In this document: in pieces, positions 33,711-46,898 of the stretch | Numbering within the stretch: position 1 is the first letter of the stretch | How the letters are laid out: the number at the start of each line of letters is the position of its first letter | NCBI RefSeq assembly: GCF_900496995.4 | Contig: NW_024470325.1 | Coordinates: forward strand, 777,012 to 841,011 | From: Aquila chrysaetos chrysaetos | Taxonomy: Eukaryota; Chordata; Aves; Accipitriformes; Accipitridae | Length of the DNA: 64,000 nucleotides | Reading direction: 5' to 3' | Position numbers and translations under genes: made by a program | Notes under the pieces: generated by a model | Told to the model about the DNA's origin: nothing | The model's input: only the letters and a program-made list of their open reading frames with translations | The model's database searches: none

Positions 33711-34730
33711 TTGCTGTTATGCTTTCCTGGCTTGTGATGTCTTGGGTATCTGCTACGAATTTCTGACGCTGGAGCAATTAATAACAAGATAACAGAACTG
33801 CAGAAGCAAGAAGGCGCTGCAAGACCTTTATAGCAATTTAGAAAAATGTCATTTTGGCTTGGAGCATTTAGCTGCGGGATGGGGACTTAGGAGTTGGTTT
33901 GTATCTTTGTTAAAAATCGGGGTTTCTTTTATTCTTGTGTATTTTATTAGGTATAATGTTGCTTTTACTGTGTTTAATTAATTGTGTTCATAGATCTTGT
34001 AGGTCACCTTAGCCAACATAACAGGTCAAGATTCTCTGTGCACTACAACCACATCACTAAGCCCGTGAACCAATAGACAGGATGGCTATGACTCGTGCAG
34101 CACGTCTGGCCAGCGACCGCATGTGCCATAGGCTCCCTATGTTTCAACTGAGGCGAATTTTAGCACCCGCTGGCCACGTGTGCTGAAATCCGTTCCTCTG
34201 CAAATGTACAAATACCGGGATTTTCCGAAGAGCATCGGGCTGGTGTACAGCAAGGCCATCGTTGCCTCTGTGGGGACGCCCATGTAAAGCTGGCACCTAC
34301 CGATTGCTGGGCTGAGTTCGCGGATGGTGGTGACTAGATCTGCTAATACTCTTCTAATAGAAAAAGGGAGGGGGAATTGTTGTGGGAATATATTTAGCTA
34401 ACGGTCACAAGAGCATTCCAGACGCCTTTAGAAGGCCTTGAACAGAATAAACAGGACGACAAAAATAAGAAAGATACCAATTAGAAAAACACAGGTGCAT
34501 ATTCCACGATAAAGAGAACTTGGCACAAACAACCTCAATTCGGCAGTTTATCTTGACCAATTAGACTGAGATAAGTCTCGTATGTTTAGTTAGTATGACC
34601 AATTATATTTTATGTTTATGCGCGTGTGCAGTGTTGATGCAGCCAATCATTGAGTGCAACTGGACGTGTGGACAGTGCATGAATAGTGTGTGTAACCAAT
34701 GGGAGCTAGTTGGACATGAGGAGGGGGAGA
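33711..34730 (+). mobile_element. env tail-like and 3' non-coding part of the class II element
   Basis: A short hydrophobic stretch (FILVYFIRYNVAFTVFN) resembles an env membrane anchor. After it comes non-coding sequence with two purine tracts (34360-34376 and 34719-34730), the second directly before the 3' LTR. Fossil. Confidence 0.5.
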
Positions 34731-34959
34731 TGTAGGGAACACCGTTCGGAAGATCTCGCGATGTCACGGAAAGGTAGAAGGCTAGTCGTCACCTCCCTAT
34801 GACATATCAGTAATCCCACCTACCGTTGTTAGTATAAAGGAATTAACTGCGCAATAAAGGACGGAGTTGGCACTCACACCATGTGTGTTATCTGTCTCTT
34901 CCCTGGTCCAGGCCGACCAGTGATCTAATCGCGGCACCTTGATATGTAGCACTGCTACA

Positions 34960-35199
34960 CGTACTGAAGCCCTGCTTCCCAGGAAGTGGCTAGACATCGC
35001 CTGCAGATGGGAAGTAGAGAATAACATCATTTGTTTTTCTTTGCTTTCGCGCGCGACCTTTGCTTTCACTTTATTAAACTGTCCTTATCTTGACCCACGA
35101 GACTTTTGTTATATTTTCTCCCCCCATCCAGCTGAGAAGGGGGAGTGATAGAGCGGCTTTGGTGGGCAACTGGCATCCAGCCAGGGTCAACCCACCATA
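34960..35199 (+). mobile_element. LTR 3' part (common avian family), abutting the class II element
   Basis: CCCAGGAAGTGGCTAGACAT, a T-rich R region with TTTATTAAACTGTCC, AGTGATAGAGCGGCTTTGGT, and the end CAGCCAGGGTCAACCCACCA. The 5' part is missing. Fossil. Confidence 0.7.
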
Positions 35200-36762
35200 C
35201 GGTACACCTACTGGTACTCTGGGGTACACCTGCTGTCCACAACGGGTGCGCGAGGGTAGACCTGCCCTACCTAGCTAACACTCTGGTTCAGGCCTGGTGT
35301 CCCTACCTGATGCTCCGGGGTAGGCCTGGTGTCCCCACCTGATCCTGTCTAGTAGTACCGGTACCCGTACTGGTACTCCGGGGTACACCTGCTGTCCCTA
35401 TGGGTGCGTGGGGGTAGACCTGCCCTCCCTACCTGACCCTCTTGGGTCGGCCTGGTATCCCTACCTGATGCTCAGGTATAGCCCTGGCCTTCCTACCTGC
35501 GCGGATGGGGTAGACAAGGCCTCCCTTCCGGCAAGGGTGGGGTAGACCTGGCCTCACTGCCTGCGCGGACAGGGTAGACCATGACTCCCTACCGACAAGG
35601 GCGGGGTAGAACTGGTCTCCCTATCCACGCAGATGGGGTAGAACAGGCCACCCTAACCACGCGGGCGGGGTAGACCTGGCCTCCCTAATCACGCGGACGG
35701 GGTAGAGCAGGACTCCCTACCCGCGCGGGCAGGGTACACCTGGTTTCTCTGCCCGCGCGGATGGTAGAGACCAGGACTCCCTGCTGGTAAGGGCGGGGTA
35801 GACCTGGCCTCCCTACCTGACCCTCTGGGGTCAGCAGGGTATCCCTACCTGATCCTGCGCAGTAGTACCGTTACTCCTACTGGTACTCCAGGGTAGAACC
35901 GGTACGCCTACTATACCGCGGGGTACCCCTGCTGTCCCTATTGGCGCTCCAGGCTAGACCTGGCCTCCCTACCTGATGCTCCGGGCTTAATCTGGCGTCT
36001 CTACCTGATCCTGCGCGGGTAGTACCGGTACCCCTACTGGTACCCCGGGGTACACCGGCTGTCCCTACGGGCGCGCGGGGTTAGACCCACCCTCCCTACC
36101 TCACCCTCTGGGGTCGGACTGGTATGCCTACCTGATGCTCTGGGGTAGGCATCCCTACCCGTGCGGACGGGGTTGACCAGGCCTCCCTACCGGCAAGGGC
36201 AGGGTAGAACTGGCCTCCCTACCCGCGCGGATGGTATAGGCGAAGCCTCCCTGCCGGTAAGGGCGGATTAGACGTGGTGTCCCTGCCGGCGTAGGCAGGG
36301 TAGACCTGAGCTTACTACCTGCATAGACGGGGTAGACCAGGCCTCCCTTACCGACAAGGGCGAGGTAGACCTGGCCTCCCTACCGGCGTGAGCAGGGTAG
36401 ACTTTGCCTCCCTACTGGCAAGAGCGGGGTAGACCAGGCCTCCCTACCCGCGTGGGAGGGGTACACCTGGCCTCCCTACCGGCGCATGCGGGATAGACCT
36501 GGCCCCCTACCGGCAAGGACGGGGTACACCTGACCACCCTACCTTCGTGGGTGGGGTGGACCTGGCCTCCGTACTCGAGCGGTGGGTGTAGGCCTGGCCT
36601 CTCTACCGGCGTGGGCGGTGTAGACCTGGCCTCCCTACATGCAAGGCCGGGGTAGACCAGGCCTCCCTACCCGCACGGGCGGGGTAGACCTGACCTCCCT
36701 ACCGGGAAGGGCGGGGTAGACCTGGCCTCCCTATCTGCGCGAGAGGGGTAGACCTGACCTCC
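35200..36762. repeat. Minisatellite array, mixed 32-bp and higher-order units
   Basis: Forward-oriented 32-bp units alternating with short runs of the higher-order unit (35200-35460, 35810-36150). No gene seen. The right end is the target of a solo LTR. Confidence 0.95.
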
Positions 36763-37528
36763 TGTAAGAGTCGGTCAGAAAATCAGCATTGTCTCAACAT
36801 TGTCATCAGGAACATGAACAGTACATTACCTGACAACGGCCTGTTTGGAGCGCAGCGGCCAATCCCAAGGACAGAATGTGCAGTACAAGGCTCCTGGAAG
36901 GTACCTGGCTAGAGCCATTAGAGATAACTGCATAGCTACTGTCAAAAAGGATGGATTGCAACCGTTGCCATAACATCGATGAAGAAATCATGAACTCTAG
37001 ATGAACTTTGCTTCATTATAATACCAAAACACACCTCCTGGTCGAAGGCTACCCGCCTCCAAGACTTACCACGCCTCAGACACTGACCCTGCGACTGCGT
37101 GATAGCCTCGCTCGAGAAGGGCAGAGACATGATAATTGTATTCTGAGAAGGGCGGAGACTCCTGAGGCAGAGGTGGAGCAAGGTGTGTTACTAAGCATAA
37201 AAGATGACTTCTAAACAACGGGAATTGAAGCTTCCCCACCAAGGACCACAACGATCGACGACGCAGCATTAGCTGGACCCGGGACCGTTAAGACGTCTTG
37301 AGATCAGTGGTGGTAGCTATAACCCCTCTTTCTCCTCTCTCTAAACTTAACTTTTACTTTTCTCCTTTCTTCCACCCATCTCTAACTATCGCGTGCCTCT
37401 TCACAGGCAATACAATAAAGTTATACTGTGTGATTACTGCTCTCCCCTTTGGTGTTGGTCACCTTAATTTTGCACTTTTGAGATCGTAGCAAACGAACCA
37501 TCACGAGTCCACCGAGTGGACTGTGACA
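36763..37528 (+). mobile_element. Solo LTR inserted into the minisatellite, with target duplication
   Basis: 766 bp, TGTAAGAG...TGTGACA, with AATAAA near 37413-37418. It is flanked on both sides by CCTCC (36758-36762 and 37529-37533), a perfect 5-bp duplication of satellite sequence. Shares a central block with the LTR at 28761. Fossil. Confidence 0.88.
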
Positions 37529-40358
37529 CCTCCCTACCCGTGCAGGAGGGGTAGACCTGGTGTCCCTACTGGCGTGGGCAGGGTAGACCTGGCCTCCATA
37601 CCCACGCGGGCGAGGTTGACCTGGCTTCCTTACCCGTCGGGCAGGGTTAGACCTGGCTTCCCTGCCGGCACAAGCCGGGTAGAACTGGCCTCCATGCCGG
37701 CTGCGAGCGGGATAGACTTGGCCTCCCTGCCGCAAAGAGTGGGTTAGATCTGGGCTTCACTACATGCGCGGGCGGGTGGTAGACCTGGCCTCCATGCCGG
37801 TGCGGGCAGGGTAGACCTGGCCTCAATACCCGTGTGGGCGGGGTAGACCTGGCCTTCCTACCCTCCCTTGTGGGGTAGACCTGGCCTCCCTGCGAAGGCG
37901 AGAGGGGCAGACCTGGCCTCCCTGCCAGCCCGAGCGGGGTAGACCTGGCCTCTCTACCCAAGTGGGTGGGGTAAAACCTGACCACCCTTCTGCAATGACG
38001 GGGTAGACCTGACCTCCCTACCCACGCAGGCTGGGTAGAACCTGGCCTCCCTACCGGCATGAGCGGGGTAGACTTTGCCTCCCTACTGGCAAGGGCAGGG
38101 TAGACCAGGCCTCCCTTTCCGCGTAGGAGGGGTACACCTGGCCTCCCTACCGGCGCATGCGGGATAGACCTGGCCTCCCTACCGGCAAGGGCGGGGTACA
38201 CCTGGCCTCCCTACCTTCGTGGGTGGGGTGGACCTGGCCTCCCTGCCGGCGTGGGTTGGGTAGACCTTGCCTTCCAACCCACGCGGGAGGGGTAGACCTG
38301 GCCTCCGTACCCGTGCGGGCAGGTTAGACCTAGCCTCCCTCCTGGCAAGGGCAGGGTAGACCTCAACTCCCTACCAGCACAGCTGGGGAAGACCGGGCCT
38401 CCCTGCCCGCCCAGGCTGGGTAGATGTGTCCTCCATACCCATGCGGGCAAGGTAGACCTGGCCTCCATACTAGCACAGCTGGGGTAGACCTGGCCTCCCT
38501 ACCGGCAAGGACGGGGTAGATCTGGCATCCCTACCTGCGCGGGCGGGGTAGACATGGCCTCCCAACCCGCGTGGGTGGGGTAGACCTGGCCTCTCTACTG
38601 GTGCGGGTGAGGTAGACCTGGCATCCACACCCGTCGGATGGGGTAGACCTGGCCTCTCTTCCTGCGTGGGAGAGTTAGACCTGGCCTCCTTACCCGTCAG
38701 ACAGGGTAGACCTGGCATTCCAACCGGCACAGGCGTGGAAGACCTGCCCTCACTAACTGCGCGGGGGGTAGACCAGGCCTCCCTACACGCAAAGGCGGGT
38801 CAGACCTGGCCTCTCTACCCACAAGGGCTGGGTAAACATGGCCTCCCTACAGGCAAAGGCGGGCTAGACCTGGCGTCCCTACCTGATGCTTCAGGGTAGT
38901 ACCGTTACCCCTACTGGTACTCTGGGGTAGTTCCGGTACACCTGCTCGTGCTCCCGGATACAAATGGTGTCACAATGGGCACGCAGGGGTAGACCCGCCC
39001 TCCCTACTTGACCCTCTGGGGTAGGCTTGGCGTCCCTACCTGATGCTCCAGGGTTGTACCGTTACCCCTACTGGTACTCTGTAGTAGTTCCGGTACCCCT
39101 ACTGGTACTCCCGGGTACAACTGGTGTCACAATGGGTGCGCGGGGGTAGACTCGCCCTCCCTACCTGACCGTCTGGGGTAGGCCGGGTGACCCTACCTGA
39201 TGCTCCGGGGTAGTGCCGTTATCCCTGCTGGTACTCCCGGCTAGTACCGGTACCCCTACTGGTAGTCCGGGGTACACCTGGTGTCACAATGGGCGTGCGG
39301 GGGAAGACCCGCCCTCCCTACCTGAACCTCTGGTGTTGCTCTGGTGTCCCTATCTGATGCTTCGGGGTAGGCCTGGCATCCCTACCTGATGCTCTGGGGT
39401 GCTACCGTTGCCCGTACTGGTACTCCTGGGTAGTTCCGGTACCACTGCTGGTACTCCCAGGTACAACGTGTGTCACAAAGGGTGCGTGGGCGTAGACCCG
39501 CCCTCCATACCTGACCCTGTGGGGTAGACCTGGCGTACTGTTACCCCTTCTGGTACTCCGGTGTAGTTCCTGTACCCCTACTGGTACTCCCTTCTAGTAC
39601 CGGTACCTCTGCTTGTACTCCCGGCTAGTACCGGTACCCCCACTTTTACTCCGGGGTACACCTGGTGTCACAGTGTGCGCGCGTCGGCGTAGACCTGCCC
39701 TCCCTACCTGACCCTCTGTGGTTAAGCCTGGCGTCCCTACCTGATGCTTTGTGGTAGGCCTGGCGTCCTTACCTGATGCTCCGGGGTAGTACCGTTACCC
39801 CACACGCCCATTGTGACACCAGGTGTACCCGGGAGCACCAGTAGTGGTACCGGAACTAGACCAGAGTACCAGTAGGGATAATGGCAGTACCCCGGAGCAT
39901 CCGGTAGGGTCACCAGGCCTACCCCAGAGGGTCAGGTAGGGAGGGTGGGTCTACCCCCACGTGTACACTGTGACACCAGGTGTACCCGGGAGTACCAGTA
40001 GTGGTACCGGTACTAGCCAGGAGTACCATCAGAGGTACCGGAACTAGCCCGGAGTACCAGTAGGGGTAACGGTACTACCCTGGAGCATCAGGTAGGGATG
40101 CCAGGCCTAACCAAGAGGTTCAGGTAGGGAGGGCGGGTCTACCACCGCGCGCCCATTGTGCACACCAGGTGTACCCAGGAGTACAAGTGGGGTTACCAGT
40201 ACTAGCCGGGAGTACCAGCAGAGGTACCGGTACTAGCCGGGAGTACCAGTAGGGGTAACGGTAGTACCCCGGAGCATAAGGTAGGGTCGCCAGTCCTACC
40301 CCAGCGTTTCAGGTAGGGAGGGTGGGTCTACCCCTGCACGCCCATTGTGACACCAGGT
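37529..40358. repeat. Minisatellite array (32-bp part, then higher-order part)
   Basis: 37529-38890 is forward 32-bp units; 38890-40358 is the 150-190 bp unit with an orientation switch near 39810. From 37788 on it is the inverted counterpart of 19507-22060. No gene seen. Confidence 0.95.
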
Positions 40359-40939
40359 TGTCCTAGTTTCAGCTGGGATAGAGTTAACTGTCTTCCTAGT
40401 AGCTGGTACAGTGCTATGTTTTGAGTTCAGTATGTGAAGAATGTTGATAACACTGATGTTTTCAGTTTCTGCTAGTAGTGTTTAGACTAATGTCAAGGAG
40501 TTTTCATCTTCTCGTCCACAGCCAGCAAGAAAGCTGGAGGGGCACAAGAAGTTGGCACAGGACACAGCCAGGGCACCTGACCCAAACTGGCCAACAGGGT
40601 ATTCCATACCATGTGACGTCCCATCTAGTATAGGAACTGGGAAGGGGGGGCGGGGAATCGCCGCCCGGGGGACTAGCTGGGTGCCGGTCGGTGGGTGGTG
40701 AGCAATTGCACTGCACATCATTTGTACATTCCAATCCTTTCATTATTGCTGTTGTCATTTAATTAGTGTTATCATTATCATGATTAGTTTCTTCTTTTCT
40801 GTTCTATTAAACTGTTCTTATCTCAACCCATGGGTTTTGCTGCTTTTTCCCAATTTTCTCCCCCATCCCACTGGGTGGGGGGGAGAGTGAGCGAGCGGCT
40901 GCATGGTGCTTAGTTGCTGGCTGGGGTTAAATCACAACA
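40359..40939 (+). repeat. 5' LTR of ERV copy B
   Basis: 581 bp, TGTCCTAG...TCACAACA, left flank satellite. Confidence 0.92.
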
Positions 40940-40947
40940 GTCCATTT

Positions 40948-40965
40948 TGGCGCCCAACGTGGCGC
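40948..40965 (+). other. Primer binding site of ERV copy B
   Basis: TGGCGCCCAACGTGGCGC, the tRNA-Lys(1,2) type also used by spumaviruses; one base different from copy A. Confidence 0.8.
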
Positions 40966-43900
40966 CCGAAAGGTTGAGATAACGACAAACCTGACCAGAG
41001 CTCGTTAAAACAAATTTGTTATAAGCATTCATTATATTGGTCTAATAGTCGCTGGTCATTATGCTGATTTATGTGTTCTTAGAGTTGTTGCTCTGGTTTT
41101 TAAAGTTCTGTTATGTATCACCTCGCTTGCTCTATGTAGTCCCTTTTCTGCTGCTTATCATCGTGGGAGGTGGATTAAGGTTTTCGCTTTGATGTATTGT
41201 ATAACACTGGTTTATGGTATGATAAAGTCATCAGTTGTGGGATTAATCCGGTATTTGCACTCAGCATTGTCACCTTTATACGGCGGGAGCCATCTGTGGG
41301 AAACTATTAATAATTATACCATTTACCTTTCCTCCTTGGAAAACCAGTCTATGAGTGGGATACCTTTCTTCCCCTCTCCTTTCTCCTTCAGTCCAGTTAC
41401 AATGGTGTTTGGGAATTTTGAAAAATTTGAATACTCTTGGGATGTTGATACCAGCACGGTCCTAGCCCTACTGCTGGGAATTAGCATGCTCCTGAATGTA
41501 GTTCAGCTCTTGTTTAAGGTTAAACAACTATTTAAGACGATCACCCAGAGGTCTGCCCCGAGGCTGGATAATTATGAGTGGCAGGGTGTGTGGGGTAGGA
41601 TGGGCAAGTACCTGGAAAAGCGGGCACCTCCAATGTTTTGGAAATTCACCCCTGAACAAGTGCAGAATCCAGAAGAACTAGTAAAATATTTGGAAAAGGT
41701 ATGCTGTCACCCCGGCAGCTCCAGAGAGATACAAATCACTGCAACGTGCTGGGGCCTGGCCCATGCCTATCGAGCCCTGTTCGACACAACTCAGCACCCT
41801 CAAGGGGAAGAGAAGGTCTCTGGACCTAACAACAAAACGATGAGCACTGCGGCCACCCAGACCTTGGTGACAGGCACCACGACCCCTCCAGCCCTGGCAA
41901 TGAGAACTGTGGATACCCAAACCTCAGCAACAGGCACTGCAGCCCCTCCAGCCACGGCAACGAGCACTGCTGCTACCCAAACCTTGGTGACAGACGCTGC
42001 TACCCAAACCTTGGCGAGAGACGCTGCGGTTATCCAAAACCAAAACCTTGGCGAGCAATGCTGCAACTGAACCAGCGGATCAACCTGCACCAGTATCAGT
42101 TGCCCCCGTACAGAAAAAGAAATATACAAAAAAATCAGCTTCGCTTAGCAAAGGATGAAGGTGAACCAGGGTCATCACGGGAACAGGAGGAAGAGGCAGA
42201 ACCAGAGGTAATAACCCGGTCCCTATCCTTGAGTGAGCTGCGGGATATGCGAAAAGATTTTGGCCGCCGTATAGGTGAGCATATTATCACCTGGCTTCTC
42301 GATGCTGGGACAATGGGGCTAATAGCTTGGAATTAGAAGGTAGGGAAGCCAAGCAGCTGGGATCGCTTGCCAGGGAAGGTGGCATTGACAAGGCAATTGG
42401 AAGAGGAACACAAGCCATCAGCCTGTGGAGGCGACTCTTGTCAAGTGTGAAGGAAAGGTACCCCTTTAAGGAAGATGTTATATGTCAATCAAGCAAGTGG
42501 ACCACCATGGAAAAAGGTATCCAATATCTGAGGGAATTAGCTGTGCTAGAGACGATTCATCATGACCCGGACAACCCACAATTACCCAAAGATCCAGACG
42601 AAGTCCAATGCACACGACCCATGTGGCCGAAATTTGTACGGAGCGCACCATCGTCCTATGCCAACTCACTGGCAATAATGACCTGGAAAGACGAAGAGGC
42701 ACCGACAGTGGATGAAGTGGCTCGCCAACTCCGTCAATACGAAGAAAATCTCTCCTCCTCCCTACAAGCCTGCATTTCAGCTGTGGAGAAGCTGTCCGAG
42801 GATTTCCAGCAATTCAAAGAGGATATGTCCTATTGCCCACCTGTAAGGACCAATGTCTCAGCTATTAGGAGTGAGCGCTCCTCTGCCCAAGAGAGAGAAT
42901 ATAGAAGGTACACACCGCGAGGTGCCCTGTGGTTTTACCTATGTGATCATGGAGAGGACATGAGGAAATGGGATGGAAAACCTACCTCGGCCCTAAATGC
43001 ACGGGTACGTGAGCTGCGAGGAAAAACCACCACAAAAGGGGATTCTACTAGGAAAAATGCCGCTCCAGTTTCCAAACAGAGTAGAAGGGCTGATCTTCTT
43101 TCTGATCCTCTTGAAGGGACTTCTGAGCCAATTTTACTGAGAAGTGAATACCGGATACTCTGGCCAGAATTAGAGGGGCCCTGCCTCCAGCCAGGTGGAG
43201 GAAAGGGATAACCGGGTCTATTGGACTGTGTGGATTCGATGGCCTGGCACGTTAGACCCACAGGAGTACAAGGCTCTAGTAGACACCGGCGCACAGTGCA
43301 CTCTAATGCCATCAAGTTATAAAGGGGCAGAACCCATCTGTATTTCTGGTGTGACAGGGGGATCCCAAGAGTTAACTGTATTGGAAGCTGAAGTAAGCCT
43401 AACTGGGAATGAATGGCAGAAACACCCCATTGTGACTGGTCCGGAGGCTCCATGTACCCTTGGCATAGACTATCTCAGGAGAGGGTATTTTCAGGACCCG
43501 AAGGGGTATCGATGGGCTTTTGGTATAGCTGCTTTGGAGATGGAGGGCACTGAACAGCTGTCTGCCCTGCCTGGTCTCTCTGAGGACCCTTCGATTGTGG
43601 GGTTGCTGAGGGTTGAAGAACAACAAGTGCCAATTGCTACCACGACGGTGCACCGGCGGCAATATCGCACCAACCGAGACTCTCTGATTCCCATCCACAA
43701 GTTGATTCGCCAACTGGAGAGCCAAGGAGTGATCAGCAAAACTCGCTCACCCTTTAATAGTCCCATATGGCCAGTGCGAAAGTCTAATGGGGAGTGGAGA
43801 CTCACAGTTGACTATCGTGGCCTGAATGAAGTTACGCCACTGCTGAGTGCTGCCGTTCCAGATATGCTAGAACTTCAATATGAACTAGAGTCAAAGGCAG

Positions 43901-46898
43901 CCAAGTGGTATGCTACAATTGACATTGCTAATGCGTTTTTCTCAATCCCTCTGGCAGCAGAGTGTCGTCCACAGTTTGCCTTTACTTGGAGGGGTGTCCA
44001 GTACACTTGGAATCGATTGCCCCAGGGGTGGAAACACAGCCCCACCATTTGCCATGGACTAATCCAGACTGCACTGGAAAAAGGTGAAGCTCCGGAACAC
44101 CTGCAATACATTGATGACATCATTGTATGGGGCAACACGGCAGAAGAAGTCTTTGAGAAAGGGAAGAAAATAATCCAAATCCTTCTGAAAGCCGGTTTTG
44201 CCATAAAAGAAAGTAAGGTCAAGGGACCTGCACAGGAGATCCAGTTTTTAGGAATAAAATGGCAAGGTGGACGTCCTCAGATCCCAATGGATGTGATCAA
44301 CAAAATAGCAGCTATGTCTCCACCGACTAATAAAAAGGAAACACAGGCTTTTTTAGGTGTTGTGGGTTTTTGGAGAATGCATATTCCAAATTACAGTCTG
44401 ATTGTAAGCCCTCTCTATCAAGTGACCTGGAAGAAGAATGATTTTAAATGGGGCCCTGAGCAACAGCAAGTCTTTGAACAAATTAAACGGGAGATTGTTC
44501 GTGCAGTAGCCCTTGGACCAGTCCGGGCATGACAAGATGTTAAAAATGTGCTCTATACTGCAGCCGGGGAGAATGGCCCTACCTGGAGCCTCTGGCAGAA
44601 AGCACCCGGGGAGACCCGAGGTTGACCCCTGGGGTTTTGGAGTCGGGGATACAGAGGATCCGAGGCTCGCTGTACTCCAACTGAAAAAGAGATATTGGCA
44701 GCATATGAAGGAGTTCGAGCTGCCTCAGAAGTGGTTGGTACTGAAACACAGCTCCTCTTAGCACCCCGACTGCCAGTGCTGGGCTGGATGTTCAAAGGGA
44801 GGGTCTCCTCTACACATCACGCGACTGATGCCACGTGGAGTAAGTGGATTGCACTGATCACACAACGGGCTCGTAAAGGAAACCCCAGTCACCCAGGAAT
44901 TTTAGAAGTGATCACAGACTGGCCAGAAGGCAAAGATTATGGAACGTCGCCAGAGGAGGAGGTAACGCGTGCTGAAGAAGCCCCGCTGTATAATAAACTG
45001 CCAGAAAATGAGAGGCAATATGCTCTGTTCACTGATGGGTCCTGTCGCATTGTGGGAAAGCATCGGAGGTGGAAGGCTGCTGTATGGAGTCCTACACGAC
45101 AAGTCGCAGAAACTGCTGAAGGAGAAGGTGAATCGAGTCAGTTTGCAGAGGTGAAGGCCATCCAGCTAGCGTTAGACATTGCTGAAAGAGAAAAGTGGCC
45201 AGTGCTCTATCTCTATCCTGACTCATGGATGGTGGCAAATGCCCTGTGGGGGTGGCTACAGCAATGGAAGCAGAGCAACTGGCAGCGCAGAGGTAAACCC
45301 ATTTGGGCTGCCGCACTGTGGCAAGATATTGCGTCCCGGCTAGAGAATCTGGTTGTAAAAGTACGTCATGTAGATGCTCACGTACCCAAGAGTCGGGCCA
45401 CTGAAGAACATCAAAATAACCAACAGGTGGATCAGGCTGCCAAGATTGAAGTGGCTCAGGTGGACCTGGACTGGCAACATAAGGGTGAGCTATTTATGGC
45501 TCGATGGGCCCATGATGCTTCAGGCCATCAGGGAAGAGATGTAACATAGAGATGGGCTCGTGACCGAGGGGTGGACTTGACCATGGGCACTATTGCACAG
45601 GTTATTCATGAATGTGAAACATGTGCTGCAATTAAGCAAGTCAAACGGTTAAAGCCCCTGTGGTATGGAGGACGATGGCTGAAATATAAATCTGGGGAAG
45701 CCTGGCAGATTGACTATATCACACTCCCACAAACTCGCCAAGGCAAGCGCTATGTGCTCACAATGGTGGAAGCAACCACTGGATGGCTGGAAACATATTC
45801 TGTACCCCATGCCACCGCCCAGAACACTATCCTGGGCCTTGAAAAGCAGGTCTTGTGGCGACACGGCACCCCAGAGAGAACTGAGTCAGACAACGGGACT
45901 CATTTCCGAAACAACCTCATAGACACCTGGGCCAAAGAGCATGGCATTGAGTGGGTGTATCACATCCCCTATCATGCACCAGCCTCTGGGAAAATTGAGC
46001 GCTACAACGGACTGTTAAAGACTACATTGAGAGCAATGGGGGGTGGAACTTCCAAACATTGGGATACACAGTCAGCAAAAGCCACCTGGTTAGTCAACAC
46101 CAGAGGATCTGCCAGTCGGGGTGGCCCTGCCCAGTCAGAACTTTTATGTACTGTAGAAGGAGATAAAAGTCCCTGTACTGTACATAAAAAATATGTTAGG
46201 GAAGACAGTCTGGGTTACTCCTGCCTCAGGCAAAGGTAAACCCATTCGTGGGATTGCTTTTGCTCAAGGGCCTGGGTGCACTTGGTGGGTGATGCGAAAA
46301 GATGGGGAAGTCCGATGTGTGCCTCAAGGGGATTTAATTTTAGGTGAGAATAGCCAGAATTAACCTGTATGATATTAGTTGCTATATAACCCTGCTACTG
46401 TATGTTATCAGTACTATAATTGTTATATGCTATATCCATAGTACTATAGTAAGAGTCACTTAGATCAAGCAAGAAAGAACTGTGATAAAAACTGAGCAAA
46501 GCGCGGTAGTGATGGAACCAGAACTGACTCCAGCATGCAACAATCCAACGGTGCACACCATCCTCCTGCTGCGTCCAATGTCACCTGCTCGTCACACCGC
46601 ACTGAAGCCCAATTCTGCTCTACCGACTGAGAGGACTTTGCATCATCCCTCCTGCCCAGAAAGACTGGTATGACAGATGGAGCCCAGAGTCGGAAACTAA
46701 ATGAACTCAATGAACATTTTATGAACATAACCCATAAACTAAAGGAATGATATCTCTGTGTGTGTATACATATATATATATATATATAATTTTTCATATG
46801 TCTTAAAGGGATGGAAAGGTGATGATGATTGATCAGGATGTAACTAAAGGTATGGGAACTGAGCATGATGTCAATGGTATAGAATAAGGGGTGGACAC

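Larger units (their letters stand above)
29311..34959 (+). mobile_element. Alpharetrovirus-like (class II) endogenous element, composite
   Basis: Two LTRs of 230 and 229 bp (29311-29540 and 34731-34959) with TGTAG...CTACA ends, a primer site matching the tRNA-Trp site of avian leukosis viruses, a gag-like part, env-like parts, an integrase and a purine tract (GAGGAGGGGGAGA) before the 3' LTR. By eye the LTRs differ at only about nine or ten positions, so it is younger than copies A and B. Other retroviral material lies inside it. Heavily broken; fossil. The flanks do not show a shared target duplication. Confidence 0.88.

Noticed and set aside
37647-38730. Collagen-like frames (GLPCPHGYGGQVYP repeats) in the 32-bp satellite
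   Set aside because: The 32-bp period is not a multiple of three, all frames look alike, and there are no start or splice contexts.
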